NCBI GenBank assembly: GCA_963693365.1
Contig: CAVNZM010000013.1
Location: 2,170,001 to 2,234,000 of the forward strand
Length of the DNA: 64,000 nucleotides
From: Amoebidium appalachense
Taxonomy: Eukaryota > Ichthyosporea
Direction of reading: 5' to 3'
A program made the position numbers and the translations under genes. This document shows positions 34,362 to 44,261 of the stretch, one piece after another. Position 1 is the stretch's first letter. Each line of letters starts with the position of its first letter. The notes beneath the pieces were generated by a model. The model saw only the letters and a program-made list of their open reading frames with translations, searched no databases and was not told the DNA's origin.

Positions 34362-36303
34362 GGTTCAGGCGTCGGGATGCTGAACGACCCTTAGCAACAG
34401 CCCCAAGCAGCGCCGTCGAATCAAGGCCCCAAAGGTAGCGGGAGCCCCGGGCAGCCGTAGACCGACCTAATCGACGAAGCCCCAGGAGCAAGGCTTCTCC
34501 CTCCAGAATGTTGATGTGGTCGGAGTGGCGCCAACGATGACTGATGTTGGTGGTCCACCGGCCACCAATAGCTGCCAGGATAGGTGCCGGGGGGGCGGAC
34601 GGGCTTGGCTCGTGCACAGGACCAGACAGCTGGCTGTAGTGGCCACGCCGGTTGCAGTGAGGCAGCACTTCGCGGAGAAGCGTTGCTGGAAGCGCCCGGG
34701 ACACCACTGCACCACCCAACAAGGAAGCATCAGTGCAGAACATGGTGCTAGCAAACCCAGAACGCAAATCACAACGCACCAAAGGGGCCAAAGCACACAT
34801 CGCCTGAAGCTCCCACACCACGGGCGGGGGAAGGGGCTGTTCCCGACCCCCCAGCTGCTCCACAAAACTGTAGACGGCACTCAGAACCGACAAAAGCGGC
34901 CGCTGCAGCAGTGCCGCCCACACCCAACCACCAAGCAACTGCTGCAAACGGAGCTGCGTGACGACACCACGACGCAACACGGCCTGTGTTTCCGCCACCA
35001 GACGGCACAAGGAAGCGCCAGACGGGCGCAATATCCCAGAGCGATGCATTTCCAGGCCTAGCAGCACCATAGAGGACGAGGAACCAGCAGCCACATCCTT
35101 CTTGACATTGGAGGGAAGACCAGCCGGGCCGGTGACGCCATGATACGATTCACGCTGACGATTGATGGCGGTGGCATCTGTGCCGACCCAGCCACAGTCG
35201 TCCACATACAGGGCATGCTGCGTGGCCTCCACAGGCCGCGGCACTATCGCACAGAGGCGCTCAATGCGGGGCATGCCGGCTCGGTCAGCCAACTGCCCAT
35301 GGACGTCTTGAGCCACAAGCACAGAATGCACCCAGCCCATGGGCACGGTCTTGAGGGCCGGGTACACAAGCCGGTCGGGCCCAGAAATGCCAACAGCCTC
35401 CGAAGACACAGGCGGCAATCCGAAGTACCGCCACAGCCACTCGGGGGCAAGAAGACGATGGAACTGGTTGTCCATGTCCGACTTGCCAAAATAGAGGCAA
35501 TCCTCAGGCCCCAGCAACAGATCGGCAAAATCGGCAGGGTTGGGCAGGTGCACCTGGAGGGCAGGATGATCACGGGCAAAGAACAGGTTGCCACGGCGGC
35601 CGTCAAAAATGACGCGGGCTCTGGTGTCTTTGGGGACCCCAAACAGCCCATTGATGGCCAGTGGTTTTTCCTTCGCCTCGAAATAATGCACCATGCCGCA
35701 GTCTTGAAGCCGAAGAAGCAGGGGACCGTATTCCCCACTGGGAACGTGATGCGCCGGTCGGATGCGGCGCAGCTCTGCTGGCGTCGGCGGAACAGGCTTG
35801 AGAAGGCCGCCGTCGCAGTTGGCCAAAAACGGCTGCAGCGTAGGAGACAAAAACTGCAACACGTCCACTGTGGCTCCAACCCCAGGGGGTGGCAAAGCGG
35901 CATTTGCCGCCGTGAGAGGTAGCCATCCTGTCAATACAGGGTAGGCCGCGGGGAACGCAGCCAAGACACTACTCGCAGGCTGAGCGTCGTAGACACCCGC
36001 GCGTATAGCATCGTAGCTGGCCCTAAGGACAAAGGTCCACAGGGCATGGTGGTGACTGTTCACCAACCGGGTCGGGAATGGGCAAGGGCCGCCTTCCCAC
36101 AGCTCGTTGAGGGCACCAAGACAACGGTTAGCCAAGGTAACCCCCTTCAGGCGGTGAGACAGACGTTGCCGACGGCGTTGACTCCGTAGACGGGCTTGTC
36201 CAGAACGGTCCGGCACAGGAATGGCCGGAACAGGGAACAAATCAGAGGCGGCAAAGACATGACGTGGCATAGCTGTGGAATCCTTAGAAAAATTAGGGGG
36301 CAT
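34249..36303 (-). CDS. Reverse transcriptase-RNase H of SDR-1 copy 2, intact
   Basis: 684 residues starting MPPNFSKDSTAMPRHV. RT motifs in order: IFDGRRGN (232-239), KSDMDNQF (274-281, catalytic Asp276), GWVHSVLVAQ (motif B region, about 323-332) and YVDD (366-369, catalytic aspartates). The RNase H domain has Asp525 (FCTDAS), Glu601/603 (LEGE), Asp628 (GLDSTALL) and Asp677 (NPADGPS), the usual D-E-D-D set. The first 60 residues are basic (SQRRRQRLSHRLK). It makes cDNA from the element RNA and removes the RNA strand, in the nucleus or cytoplasm. The gap from gag is 77 bp. No protease was recognised, in keeping with DIRS-order elements. Start chosen as the first ATG of the long frame. Confidence 0.93.
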   Translation of the reverse strand: MPPNFSKDSTAMPRHVFAASDLFPVPAIPVPDRSGQARLRSQRRRQRLSHRLKGVTLANRCLGALNELWEGGPCPFPTRLVNSHHHALWTFVLRASYDAIRAGVYDAQPASSVLAAFPAAYPVLTGWLPLTAANAALPPPGVGATVDVLQFLSPTLQPFLANCDGGLLKPVPPTPAELRRIRPAHHVPSGEYGPLLLRLQDCGMVHYFEAKEKPLAINGLFGVPKDTRARVIFDGRRGNLFFARDHPALQVHLPNPADFADLLLGPEDCLYFGKSDMDNQFHRLLAPEWLWRYFGLPPVSSEAVGISGPDRLVYPALKTVPMGWVHSVLVAQDVHGQLADRAGMPRIERLCAIVPRPVEATQHALYVDDCGWVGTDATAINRQRESYHGVTGPAGLPSNVKKDVAAGSSSSMVLLGLEMHRSGILRPSGASLCRLVAETQAVLRRGVVTQLRLQQLLGGWVWAALLQRPLLSVLSAVYSFVEQLGGREQPLPPPVVWELQAMCALAPLVRCDLRSGFASTMFCTDASLLGGAVVSRALPATLLREVLPHCNRRGHYSQLSGPVHEPSPSAPPAPILAAIGGRWTTNISHRWRHSDHINILEGEALLLGLRRLGRSTAARGSRYLWGLDSTALLGAVAKGRSASRRLNRVCRQVAAYTLALDIRLYCVWLPSAHNPADGPSRFSG

Positions 36304-36380
36304 ATTTAATCAAGGGCACGTGGCAGGAAGCCACAAGAAAATAATATACAGAACCGCGTGCCGAACCCCCAAAGGGCCGT

Positions 36381-37437
36381 TTAGGCCCTGTGGCCACCGG
36401 TCCCCGGAGGGGTCGATGGACCGGCTCCGGATGGGCCACTGCCGGGACCGCGCCGAGCCCGGGTGACTTCGGCGAGGGTCTTGGCTTGACGAACAGCCCG
36501 GGTGGCCAAGGCAGGGGGCAGGGGCAGGCTGCGCGCAGGGAGCTCCTCAAACTGCTCTGCAACAGCCCAGTCCCCGTTGGACTGATCAGCAGTCTGCACT
36601 GCCAGCAGACGGCGCACACCAACTTCCACAGCAGGTGACTCCTTGCGGGCCTTAGGGTCGGCGGCCAGCAGCAGATCCAGCATACGGGCAAGCGTCAGAG
36701 CCTCCCGTTTGTTGCGGTAGCTGACCCAATCCGCCGCGTGGACAGCCGCAGTGACCGAGGCCTGGTCAGCCAAGGTGCTCTTGAGGTAGGAAGGGGCCAG
36801 ACGTTCCTTGACGCGCAGGTTGACTTTGGCACCGCTGGAGAGCAGATAACGGCTGGGGGTGGGTTTGGAACGGCCAGAGGAACGACGGCGGCGAGAGGAA
36901 CGACCGTAGCCACTGCTGCTGGAATCAGAATCCTCACTCGACGATGGGGTGTCTTCACTGCCGGTGTCGTACGCATAGACAGGCTCCTTGCCCTTTGCCC
37001 GCGCAGACAGCGTGCTCAGCAGGCCCCGGCAGAGGGCTTCTTGGGGCGACCAGACTGGGCAACAGAGAGGGCTTGCACTTGGGCAGAAAGCGCATGCAGC
37101 TGCTCTTGGACGTCTACACCGTCAGAACGCCGCTGGGGAGAGGGCGACCCAGGTGGGGGGGAGGCACGGCCGCTGCGAGGAGTGCGACAGAGCAAGTGCA
37201 GCTGGTCGGTGACTTTCCAACCGACCATCTCAGGGTCATCAAAAGCCACCGAGCGCGCCTTGAGGGCTGAAACCACACTGTTGACGGTTTCTGCCGGCAG
37301 GCTGTTCCAGGGGAGGGCGTTGGACTGCAAAACGGCCAGACTTTTGAGACTTGCGTCGTCCGCATCGGTAGAGATCTCCAAAAGCTTTTCGAGGAGAGCG
37401 GCCCCCTTGGCGACCAGAGCAGATGGAGGGGCCATTG
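36381..37437 (-). pseudogene. Gag-like protein of SDR-1 copy 2, one frameshift
   Basis: Colinear with the intact gag at 42473-43528. It begins MAPPSALVAKGAALL at 37437. Near 37024 one base is missing (GGCCCCGGC versus GGCCGCCGGC), so the frame changes after PKKPSAG; the remaining half is open in the new frame to 36381. One extra base would make this copy fully coding. Confidence 0.85.
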
Positions 37438-37661
37438 CAATGCTCACAAACCAGACTAGAGCACGAAAACTTGAAAACGAAGACTGGAAAATGCAAAAAC
37501 GTGGGAAAACCGACACCGCAAAAAACGTCCGAAAACCAGCTAAAACGCAACGGCGCGCACGCAAAACTCTTACCAGATGCTGCCGAAGCTAAGCGCGCGC
37601 TCGTGGGCAAAAAAAACTAGAGAAAAAACGAACAAGAGCGCGAAAAATGGGGACTAGAGTT

Positions 37662-38168
37662 GCAAAAACTTAGCTAAAAAAATGGGCCTAAAGAGACCTA
37701 AACGTGCTCAGTAGCGCCGCAACTGACCTCCCTGGGGCCGCGCGAGCTCATTATAGAGCGCGGCCCACATTTTTGCCTATGGAAATATGAAGAAATGATT
37801 TAGAACCTATCAAATCCATGAAATCTACCAAAATGGAATTTTTTGCTGCACATCAACCAATGAAAATTTTTCACAAGTGGCTAAAACCCCTAGATCATAA
37901 AGACCAAATCGATTGCCGCCCATTTCGGAGTAGATATAACTCAAACTCATCAATATATCCATATGGCATATCCCACAGAACATAAAAACAGCTACAGCTC
38001 CCTAAATAAATATGCTAGCAGCCTGAAACTTTGCACACACATCAAACACACCATGGCCTACAGCAGTATACTACCACGAAGTTTACAGCACACTCGCAAC
38101 ACACAATTTCACTCCAACGGGGCTATCTAATTCTCCTGCAAAGAAAACACGTTTACAAACTTAATATT
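37662..38168 (-). repeat. A1 terminal repeat of SDR-1 copy 2
   Basis: The outer end AATATTAAGTTTGTAAACG (coding strand) carries the conserved GTTTGTAAACG motif. The inner end GCTAAGTTTTTGC leads into the leader. Near identical to A2 at 32730-33244. It must contain the promoter if transcription starts upstream of gag; the only TATA-like sequence noted is TATAAT in the GC-rich hairpin. Confidence 0.85.
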
Positions 38169-38935
38169 TGGCGTTTGGATTACTGGTATTGCGCCTGAAC
38201 GTGTCTAGGAGCCTGTTTTCAATATCGTCTGCTTTGAATGTTATGTCTACTTGCTTGGGGTCAAAAATACGCCATTACCCTGAGAGAGCGGTATCCTCTG
38301 TAGCCTTGCTGTCTTCTGTATCACTCTGTGTGCTATCGTCGGAAAAAATATCGTCAAAGAAATCCGAGTCAAATCCCCCTGCTTCGAACCCCACACCACT
38401 GCCATCACCAAGTTCCATTCTTTGTGTGCATTGTAAGAGACACCAACTACTGGTATATATCAAGGAGAAGTTACATTATAACGGTGCAATTCGATCACGG
38501 GTATGGGAAGATGATCTACGTGCAGCTCTTTCAAGGGGCCACGGTGCGTTGCTTTGTTTACAAGAGCCAAAAAAGGCTACGTCTAAACACCATATATGGT
38601 TTTCCTTTGTGTAACAACCAATGGTTTTCAGTCTTCAAGGGGTGTAAAGTAAAGCTCAATAGATGAAACGCTGTTCAGAAGCTCATTATGAGGTAACATA
38701 TTGCAAGGCAGCACACTTACATCAATCAGTCGATTGCAATCATTGATCATCCTATGGGTTGTCGATATCCAACTTTGTGTGCCAGCACGCCCTCGCTGCG
38801 CCGCAAAGTCCATATACAACCCATACCCAGCCGCGGGGCTTTGAAAACTATATATGTTTACTTCGCTCTTGCAAAGTTTCGACCCCACCGGGTCATTTAT
38901 ACGGGAAAAAACTCTGTTCTTTGAAGGTGGTTTAA
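38169..38935 (-). repeat. Rep-X copy 2 (inverted relative to copy 1)
   Basis: Matches 7782-8610 in reverse complement, including the acidic ORF (38463-38275) and the YSFQSPAAGYGLYMDF stretch (about 38888-38640). It has a few small deletions (for example within the sequence before the acidic ORF). Its outer edges are set by SDR-1 elements on both sides, so it may be a remnant of the locus into which they inserted. Confidence 0.65.
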
Positions 38936-39903
38936 GAACGTCTGGCCCCTTCCTACCTCAAGAGCACCTTGGCTGACCAGGCCTCGGTCACTGCGGCTGT
39001 CCACGCGGCGGATTGGGTCAGCTACCGCAACAAACGGGAGGCTCTGACGCTTGCCCGTATGCTGGATCTGCTGCTGGCCGCCGACCCCAAGGCCCGCAAG
39101 GAGTCACCTGCTGTGGAAGTTGGTGTGCGCCGTCTGCTGGCTGTGCAGACTGCTGATCAGTCCAACGGGGACTGGGCTGTTGCAGAGCAGTTTGAGGAGC
39201 TCCCTGCGCGCAGCCTGCCCCTGCCCCCTGCCTCGACATGCCACCCGGTACAGGCGGCATCCGCCTGGCCGACACCAAGACCGGTCCAAATCAGTTTGTC
39301 CCCATCACCGATCCGTCCCTGTTGGCCATCTTGTCTTTCTGGTTCCGTGGCGCCCCCCCTTCTGCGCGGCTGTTTCCTTTCTCGTATGATGTTCTGCGTG
39401 CCAAGTTCCAAGCGGCATGTGACTCCCTCGGCCTCAACGAGTATGGGTTCCATCTTCACAGTCTTCGCCATGGTGGTGCCTCGAGAGACTATGTCAGGGG
39501 TGTTTCAGTAGAGACGATTGCTCTGCGTGGTCGATGGAGATCGCATGCCTCCCTCCGCCGGTATGTGCAGGCCGGCCAGTCTCTTGTTCTTTCCCTATTC
39601 CATAGGCAAAAATGTGGGCCGCGCTCTATAATGAGCTCGCGCGGCCCCAGGGAGGTCAGTTGCGGCGCTACTGAGCGCGTTTAGGTCTCTTTAGGCCCAA
39701 TTTTTTAGCTAAGTTTTTGCCCACCCACCACACCCTTTGCCTATTTAGGCACTAGGCTACGTTTTTTGAGCATGTTTCTGTATGACATTTGTCATTCTTT
39801 TCATTGCTCCTGTGGAGCACACCTGTGCCTGCTTGTGAGATTGATCCACAGGCACCGGCTCATGTATCCCCTTGCTGGGGCTGGTAAAGACGACGTTGGC
39901 ATA
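38936..39903 (+). mobile_element. SDR-1 fragment, plus: gag piece, YR C-terminus, partial A2, B2
   Basis: Contains a gag segment (KSTLADQASVTAAVHAAD and on), a deletion joining gag to the C-terminal part of the recombinase (from about 39236) with HSLRHGG, RGRWRS and LRRYVQ retained. Next comes a jump into the last 130 bp of A2 and an entire B2 ending GGCATA at 39903. It ends head-on against the truncated recombinase gene of the next, minus-strand element. Confidence 0.8.
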
Positions 39904-39905
39904 AG

Positions 39906-40453
39906 AAAATAAGATCCGCACGTTTGAGCATAAGCAGCTCACTGACACGAAAATAACACTCAAATCCAAGCAAAACAGCAATACCAAACAAGGGGCCAAT
40001 TTTGGAATACAAATGATGGCCAATGACGAGGACCAATGAAAACGGAAGCGGGGGCGTGGTCTTTGCTGGAACAAGTCGGTTCCAGCCCTGCAGGCTCCGT
40101 TGGGCGGCCTGCAGGTGTGGACCCAGGCGTGGCATGAAATGCTTGATGCCGGCAGCTGTGTTGACACAGCGCTGACGCTGGCCACGCGATGGATCAATGG
40201 CATAACACTCCTCAAAATACTCCACCAGGAGGTCGTCCAGTTCGGCGGGGGACTTGGTGTCGGTACCAGGGGGTAACCAATCCAGGAACTCAACAACAGC
40301 ATCCCGGTAGGCCTTGAGGGTTGGGGGCTTTATGGCCTGGTCAGCCAGAAAACCGCGAGGGACCATCTGCAGGATTGTGGGCTGACGGCAGCCACACACA
40401 ATACAAACGAATGTCGAGGGCAAGCGTGTAGGCAGCCACCTGGCGGCATACAC
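39906..40453 (-). pseudogene. Tyrosine recombinase of SDR-1 copy 3, truncated
   Basis: N-terminal part only: MYAARWLPTRLPS through the core-binding domain and the Arg motif region FRVSELL, ending in the following loop. The HxxR box, Trp and nucleophilic Tyr are lost. Confidence 0.88.
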
Positions 40454-42395
40454 GGTTCAGGCGTCGGGATGCTGAACGACCCTTAGCAACAGCCCCAAGC
40501 AGCGCCGTCGAATCAAGGCCCCAAAGGTAGCGGGAGCCCCGGGCAGCCGTAGACCGACCTAATCGACGAAGCCCCAGGAGCAAGGCTTCTCCCTCCAGAA
40601 TGTTGATGTGGTCGGAGTGGCGCCAACGATGACTGATGTTGGTGGTCCACCGGCCACCAACAGCTGCCAGGATAGGTGCCGGGGGGGCGGACGGGCTTGG
40701 CTCGTGCACAGGACCAGACAGCTGGCTGTAGTGGCCACGCCGGTTGCAGTGAGGCAGCACTTCGCGGAGAAGCGTTGCTGGAAGCACCCGGGACACCACT
40801 GCACCACCCAACAAGGAAGCATCAGTGCAGAACATGGTGCTAGCAAACCCAGAACGCAAATCACAACGCATCAAAGGGGCCAAAGCACACATCGCCTGAA
40901 GCTCCCACACCACGGGCGGGGGAAGGGGCTGTTCCCGACCCCCCAGCTGCTCCACAAAACTGTAGACGGCACTCAGAACCGACAAAAGCGGCCGCTGCAG
41001 CAGTGCCGCCCACACCCAACCACCAAGCAACTGCTGCAAACGGAGCTGCGTGACGACGCCACGACGCAACACGGCCTGGGTTTCCGCCACCAGACGGCAC
41101 AAGGAAGCGCCAGACGGGCGCAATATCCCAGAGCGATGCATTTCCAGGCCTAGCAGCACCATAGAGGACGAGGAACCAGCAGCCACATCCTTCTTGACAT
41201 TGGAGGGAAGACCAGCCGGGCCGGTGACGCCATGATACGATTCACGCTGACGATTGATGGCGGTGGCATCTGTGCCGACCCAGCCACAGTCGTCCACATA
41301 CAGGGCATGCTGCGTGGCCTCCACAGGCCGCGGCACTATCGCACAGAGGCGCTCAATGCGGGGCATGCCGGCTCGGTCAGCCAACTGCCCATGGACGTCT
41401 TGAGCCACAAGCACAGAATGCACCCAGCCCATGGGCACGGTCTTGAGGGCCGGGTACACAAGCCGGTCGGGCCCAGAAATGCCAACAGCCTCCGAAGACA
41501 CAGGCGGCAATCCGAAGTACCGCCACAGCCACTCGGGGGCAAGAAGACGATGGAACTGGTTGTCCATGTCCGACTTGCCAAAATAGAGGCAATCCTCAGG
41601 CCCCAGCAACAGATCGGCAAAATCGGCAGGGTTGGGCAGGTGCACCTGGAGGGCAGGATGATCACGGGCAAAGAACAGGTTGCCACGGCGGCCGTCAAAA
41701 ATGACGCGGGCTCTGGTGTCTTTGGGGACCCCAAACAGCCCATTGATGGCCAGTGGTTTTTCCTTCGCCTCGAAATAGTGCACCATGCCGCAGTCTTGAA
41801 GCCGAAGAAGCAGGGGACCGTATTCCCCACTGGGAACGTGATGCGCCGGTCGGATGCGGCGCAGCTCTGCAGGCGTCGGCGGAACAGGCTTGAGAAGGCC
41901 GCCGTCGCAGTTGGCCAAAAACGGCTGCAGCGTAGGAGACAAAAACTGCAACACGTCCACTGTGGCTCCAACCCCAGGGGGTGGCAAAGCGGCATTTGCC
42001 GCCGTGAGAGGTAGCCATCCTGTCAATACAGGGTAGGCCACGGGGAACGCAGCCAAGACACTACTCGCAGGCTGAGTGTCGTAGACACCCGCGCGTATAG
42101 CATCGTAGCTGGCCCTAAGGACAAAGGTCCACAGGGCATGGTGGTGACTGTTCACCAACCGGGTCGGGAATGGGCAAGGGCCGCCTGCCCACAGCTCGTT
42201 GAGGGCACCAAGACAACGGTTAGCCAAGGTAACCCCCTTCAGGCGGTGAGACAGACGTTGCCGACGGCGTTGACTCCGTAGACGGGCTTGTCCAGAACGG
42301 TCCGGCACAGGAATGGCCGGAACAGGGAACAAATCAGAGGCGGCAAAGACATGACGTGGCATAGCTGTGGAATCCTCAGAAAAATTAGGGGGCAT
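40341..42395 (-). CDS. Reverse transcriptase-RNase H of SDR-1 copy 3, intact
   Basis: 684 residues, colinear with the copy 2 protein with only a few substitutions noticed (for example SEDS for SKDS near the start). It keeps KSDMDNQF, YVDD, TDAS, LEGE, DSTALL and NPADGPS. It follows gag by 77 bp and overlaps the truncated recombinase by 113 bp. Confidence 0.92.
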   Translation of the reverse strand: MPPNFSEDSTAMPRHVFAASDLFPVPAIPVPDRSGQARLRSQRRRQRLSHRLKGVTLANRCLGALNELWAGGPCPFPTRLVNSHHHALWTFVLRASYDAIRAGVYDTQPASSVLAAFPVAYPVLTGWLPLTAANAALPPPGVGATVDVLQFLSPTLQPFLANCDGGLLKPVPPTPAELRRIRPAHHVPSGEYGPLLLRLQDCGMVHYFEAKEKPLAINGLFGVPKDTRARVIFDGRRGNLFFARDHPALQVHLPNPADFADLLLGPEDCLYFGKSDMDNQFHRLLAPEWLWRYFGLPPVSSEAVGISGPDRLVYPALKTVPMGWVHSVLVAQDVHGQLADRAGMPRIERLCAIVPRPVEATQHALYVDDCGWVGTDATAINRQRESYHGVTGPAGLPSNVKKDVAAGSSSSMVLLGLEMHRSGILRPSGASLCRLVAETQAVLRRGVVTQLRLQQLLGGWVWAALLQRPLLSVLSAVYSFVEQLGGREQPLPPPVVWELQAMCALAPLMRCDLRSGFASTMFCTDASLLGGAVVSRVLPATLLREVLPHCNRRGHYSQLSGPVHEPSPSAPPAPILAAVGGRWTTNISHRWRHSDHINILEGEALLLGLRRLGRSTAARGSRYLWGLDSTALLGAVAKGRSASRRLNRVCRQVAAYTLALDIRLYCVWLPSAHNPADGPSRFSG

Positions 42396-42472
42396 ATTTA
42401 ATCAAGGGCACGTGGCAGGAAGCCACAAGAAAATAATATACAGAACCGCGTGCCGAACCCCCAAAGGGCCGT

Positions 42473-43528
42473 TTAGGCCCTGTGCCCACCGGTCCCCGGA
42501 GGGGTCGATGGACCGGCTCCGGATGGGCCACTGCCGGGACCGCGCCGAGCCCGGGTGACTTCGGCGAGGGTCTTGGCTTGACGAACAGCCCGGGTGGCCA
42601 AGGCAGGGGGCAGGGGCAGGCTGCGCGCAGGGAGCTCCTCAAACTGCTCTGCAACAGCCCAGTCCCCGTTGGACTGATCAGCAGTCTGCACAGCCAGCAG
42701 ACGGCGCACACCAACTTCCACAGCAGGTGACTCCTTGCGGGCCTTGGGGTCGGCGGCCAGCAGCAGATCCAGCATACGGGCAAGCGTCAGAGCCTCCCGT
42801 TTGTTGCGGTAGCTGACCCAATCCGCCGCGTGGACAGCCGCAGTGACCGAGGCCTGGTCAGCCAAGGTGCTCTTGAGGTAGGAAGGGGCCAGACGTTCCT
42901 TGACGCGCAGGTTGACTTTGGCACCGCTGGAGAGCAGATAACGGCTGGGGGTGGGTTTGGAACGGCCAGAGGAACGACGGCGGCGAGAGGAACGACCGTA
43001 GCCACTGCTGCTGGAATCAGAATCCTCACTCGACGATGGGGTGTCTTCACTGCCGGTGTCGTACGCATAGACAGGCTCCTTGCCCTTTGCCCGCGCAGAC
43101 AGCGTGCTCAGCAGGCCGCCGGCAGAGGGCTTCTTGGGGCGACCAGACTGGGCAACAGAGAGGGCTTGCACTTGGGCAGAAAGCGCCTGCAGCTGCTCTT
43201 GGACGTCTACACCGTCAGAACGCCGCTGGGGAGAGGGCGACCCAGGTGGGGGGGAGGCACGGCCGCTGCGAGGAGTGCGACAGAGCAAGTGCAGCTGGTC
43301 GGTGACTTTCCAACCGACCATCTCAGGGTCATCAAAAGCCACCGAGCGCGCCTTGAGGGCTGAAACCACACTGTTGACGGTTTCTGCCGGCAGGCTGTTC
43401 CAGGGGAGGGCGTTGGACTGCAAAACGGCCAGACTTTTGAGACTTGCGTCGTCCGCATCGGTAGAGATCTCCAAAAGCTTTTCGAGGAGAGCGGCCCCCT
43501 TGGCGACCAGAGCAGATGGAGGGGCCAT
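42473..43528 (-). CDS. Gag-like protein of SDR-1 copy 3, intact
   Basis: 351 residues from MAPPSALVAKGAALL; the frame is open a further 29 codons upstream, through the leader, but the conserved ATG at 43528 is the likelier start. It has a short predicted coiled coil (about 105-130, VQEQLQALSAQVQALSV) and a Ser/Asp then Ser/Arg-rich stretch (158-192, SSSEDSDSSSSGYGRSSRR). A conserved helical region follows (about 205-310, with KSTLADQASVTAAVHAAD and ALTLARMLDLLL), and the tail is Pro/Gly-rich. No zinc knuckle is present, as in several YR retrotransposons. Position and size fit the first ORF of the element; a role in RNA or cDNA packaging is inferred from that alone. Confidence 0.8.
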   Translation of the reverse strand: MAPPSALVAKGAALLEKLLEISTDADDASLKSLAVLQSNALPWNSLPAETVNSVVSALKARSVAFDDPEMVGWKVTDQLHLLCRTPRSGRASPPPGSPSPQRRSDGVDVQEQLQALSAQVQALSVAQSGRPKKPSAGGLLSTLSARAKGKEPVYAYDTGSEDTPSSSEDSDSSSSGYGRSSRRRRSSGRSKPTPSRYLLSSGAKVNLRVKERLAPSYLKSTLADQASVTAAVHAADWVSYRNKREALTLARMLDLLLAADPKARKESPAVEVGVRRLLAVQTADQSNGDWAVAEQFEELPARSLPLPPALATRAVRQAKTLAEVTRARRGPGSGPSGAGPSTPPGTGGHRA

Positions 43529-44261
43529 TGCAATGCTCACAAACCAGACTAGAGCACGAAAACTTGAAAACGAAGACTGGAAAATGCAAAAAACGCGGGA
43601 AAACCGACACCGCAAAAAACGTCCGAAAACCAGCTAAAACGCAACGGCGCGCACGCAAAACTCTTACCAGATGCTGCCGAAGCTAAGCGCGCTCCTGGGC
43701 AATAAAAACTAGAGAAAAAACGAACAACAGCGCGAAAAACGGGGACTAGAGTTGCGAAAACTTAGCTAAAAAATTGGGCCTAAGAGAGACCTAAACGCGC
43801 TCAGTAGCGCCGCAACTGACCTCCCTGGGGCCGCGCAAGCTCATTATAGAGCGCGGCCCACATTTTTGCCTATGGAAATATGAAGAAATGACTTAGAACC
43901 TATCAAATCCATGAAATCTACCAAAATGGAATTTTTGCTGCACATCAACCAATGAAAAATTTTCACAAGTGGCTAAAACCCCTTAGATCATAAAGACCAA
44001 ATCGATTGCCGCCCATTTCGGACTAGATATAACTCAAACTCATCAATATATCCATATGGCATATCCCACAGAACATAAAAACAGCTACAGCTCACTAAAT
44101 AAAAATGTTAGCAGCCTGAAACTTTGCACACACATCAAACACACCATGGCCCACAATATTATACTACCACGAAGTTTACAGCACATTCGCAACACACAAT
44201 TTCACTCCAACGGGGCTATCTAATTCTCCTGCAAAGAAAACACGTTTACAAACTTAATATT

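Larger units (their letters stand above)
32547..38168 (-). mobile_element. SDR-1 copy 2: complete split-direct-repeat YR retrotransposon
   Basis: In coding direction: A1 (38168-37662), leader, gag, RT/RNase H, YR, B1 (33340-33247), CT spacer, A2 (33244-32730), B2 (32729-32547). A1 and A2 are about 507 and 515 bp and near identical. B1 matches the outer 95 bp of B2. This A1-ORFs-B1-A2-B2 order is the split direct repeat of PAT/Kangaroo/Ngaro-type elements in the DIRS order. There is no LTR, no DDE integrase and no target-site duplication. The RT/RNase H and YR frames are intact; gag has one frameshift. The left flank is ATACTT-CT; the right end abuts Rep-X sequence. Confidence 0.9.
39906..44261 (-). 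mobile_element. SDR-1 copy 3, 3'-truncated but with intact gag and RT/RNase H
   Basis: A1 at 44261-43754, leader, gag (43528-42473), RT/RNase H (42395-40341) and the first two thirds of the recombinase, cut at 39906 where the B end of a plus-strand fragment abuts. B1, A2 and B2 are missing, so the copy cannot integrate by itself, but it is the best source of the gag sequence in this window. Confidence 0.88.

Noticed and set aside
35140-35922. 260-codon plus-strand ORF (also at 41232-42014)
   Set aside because: Antisense shadow of the intact RT gene; it is conserved only because RT is.
32547-38168. LTR retrotransposon or endogenous virus
   Set aside because: No LTR pair, no DDE integrase, no protease, no envelope-like ORF; a tyrosine recombinase and split A/B repeats are present instead.
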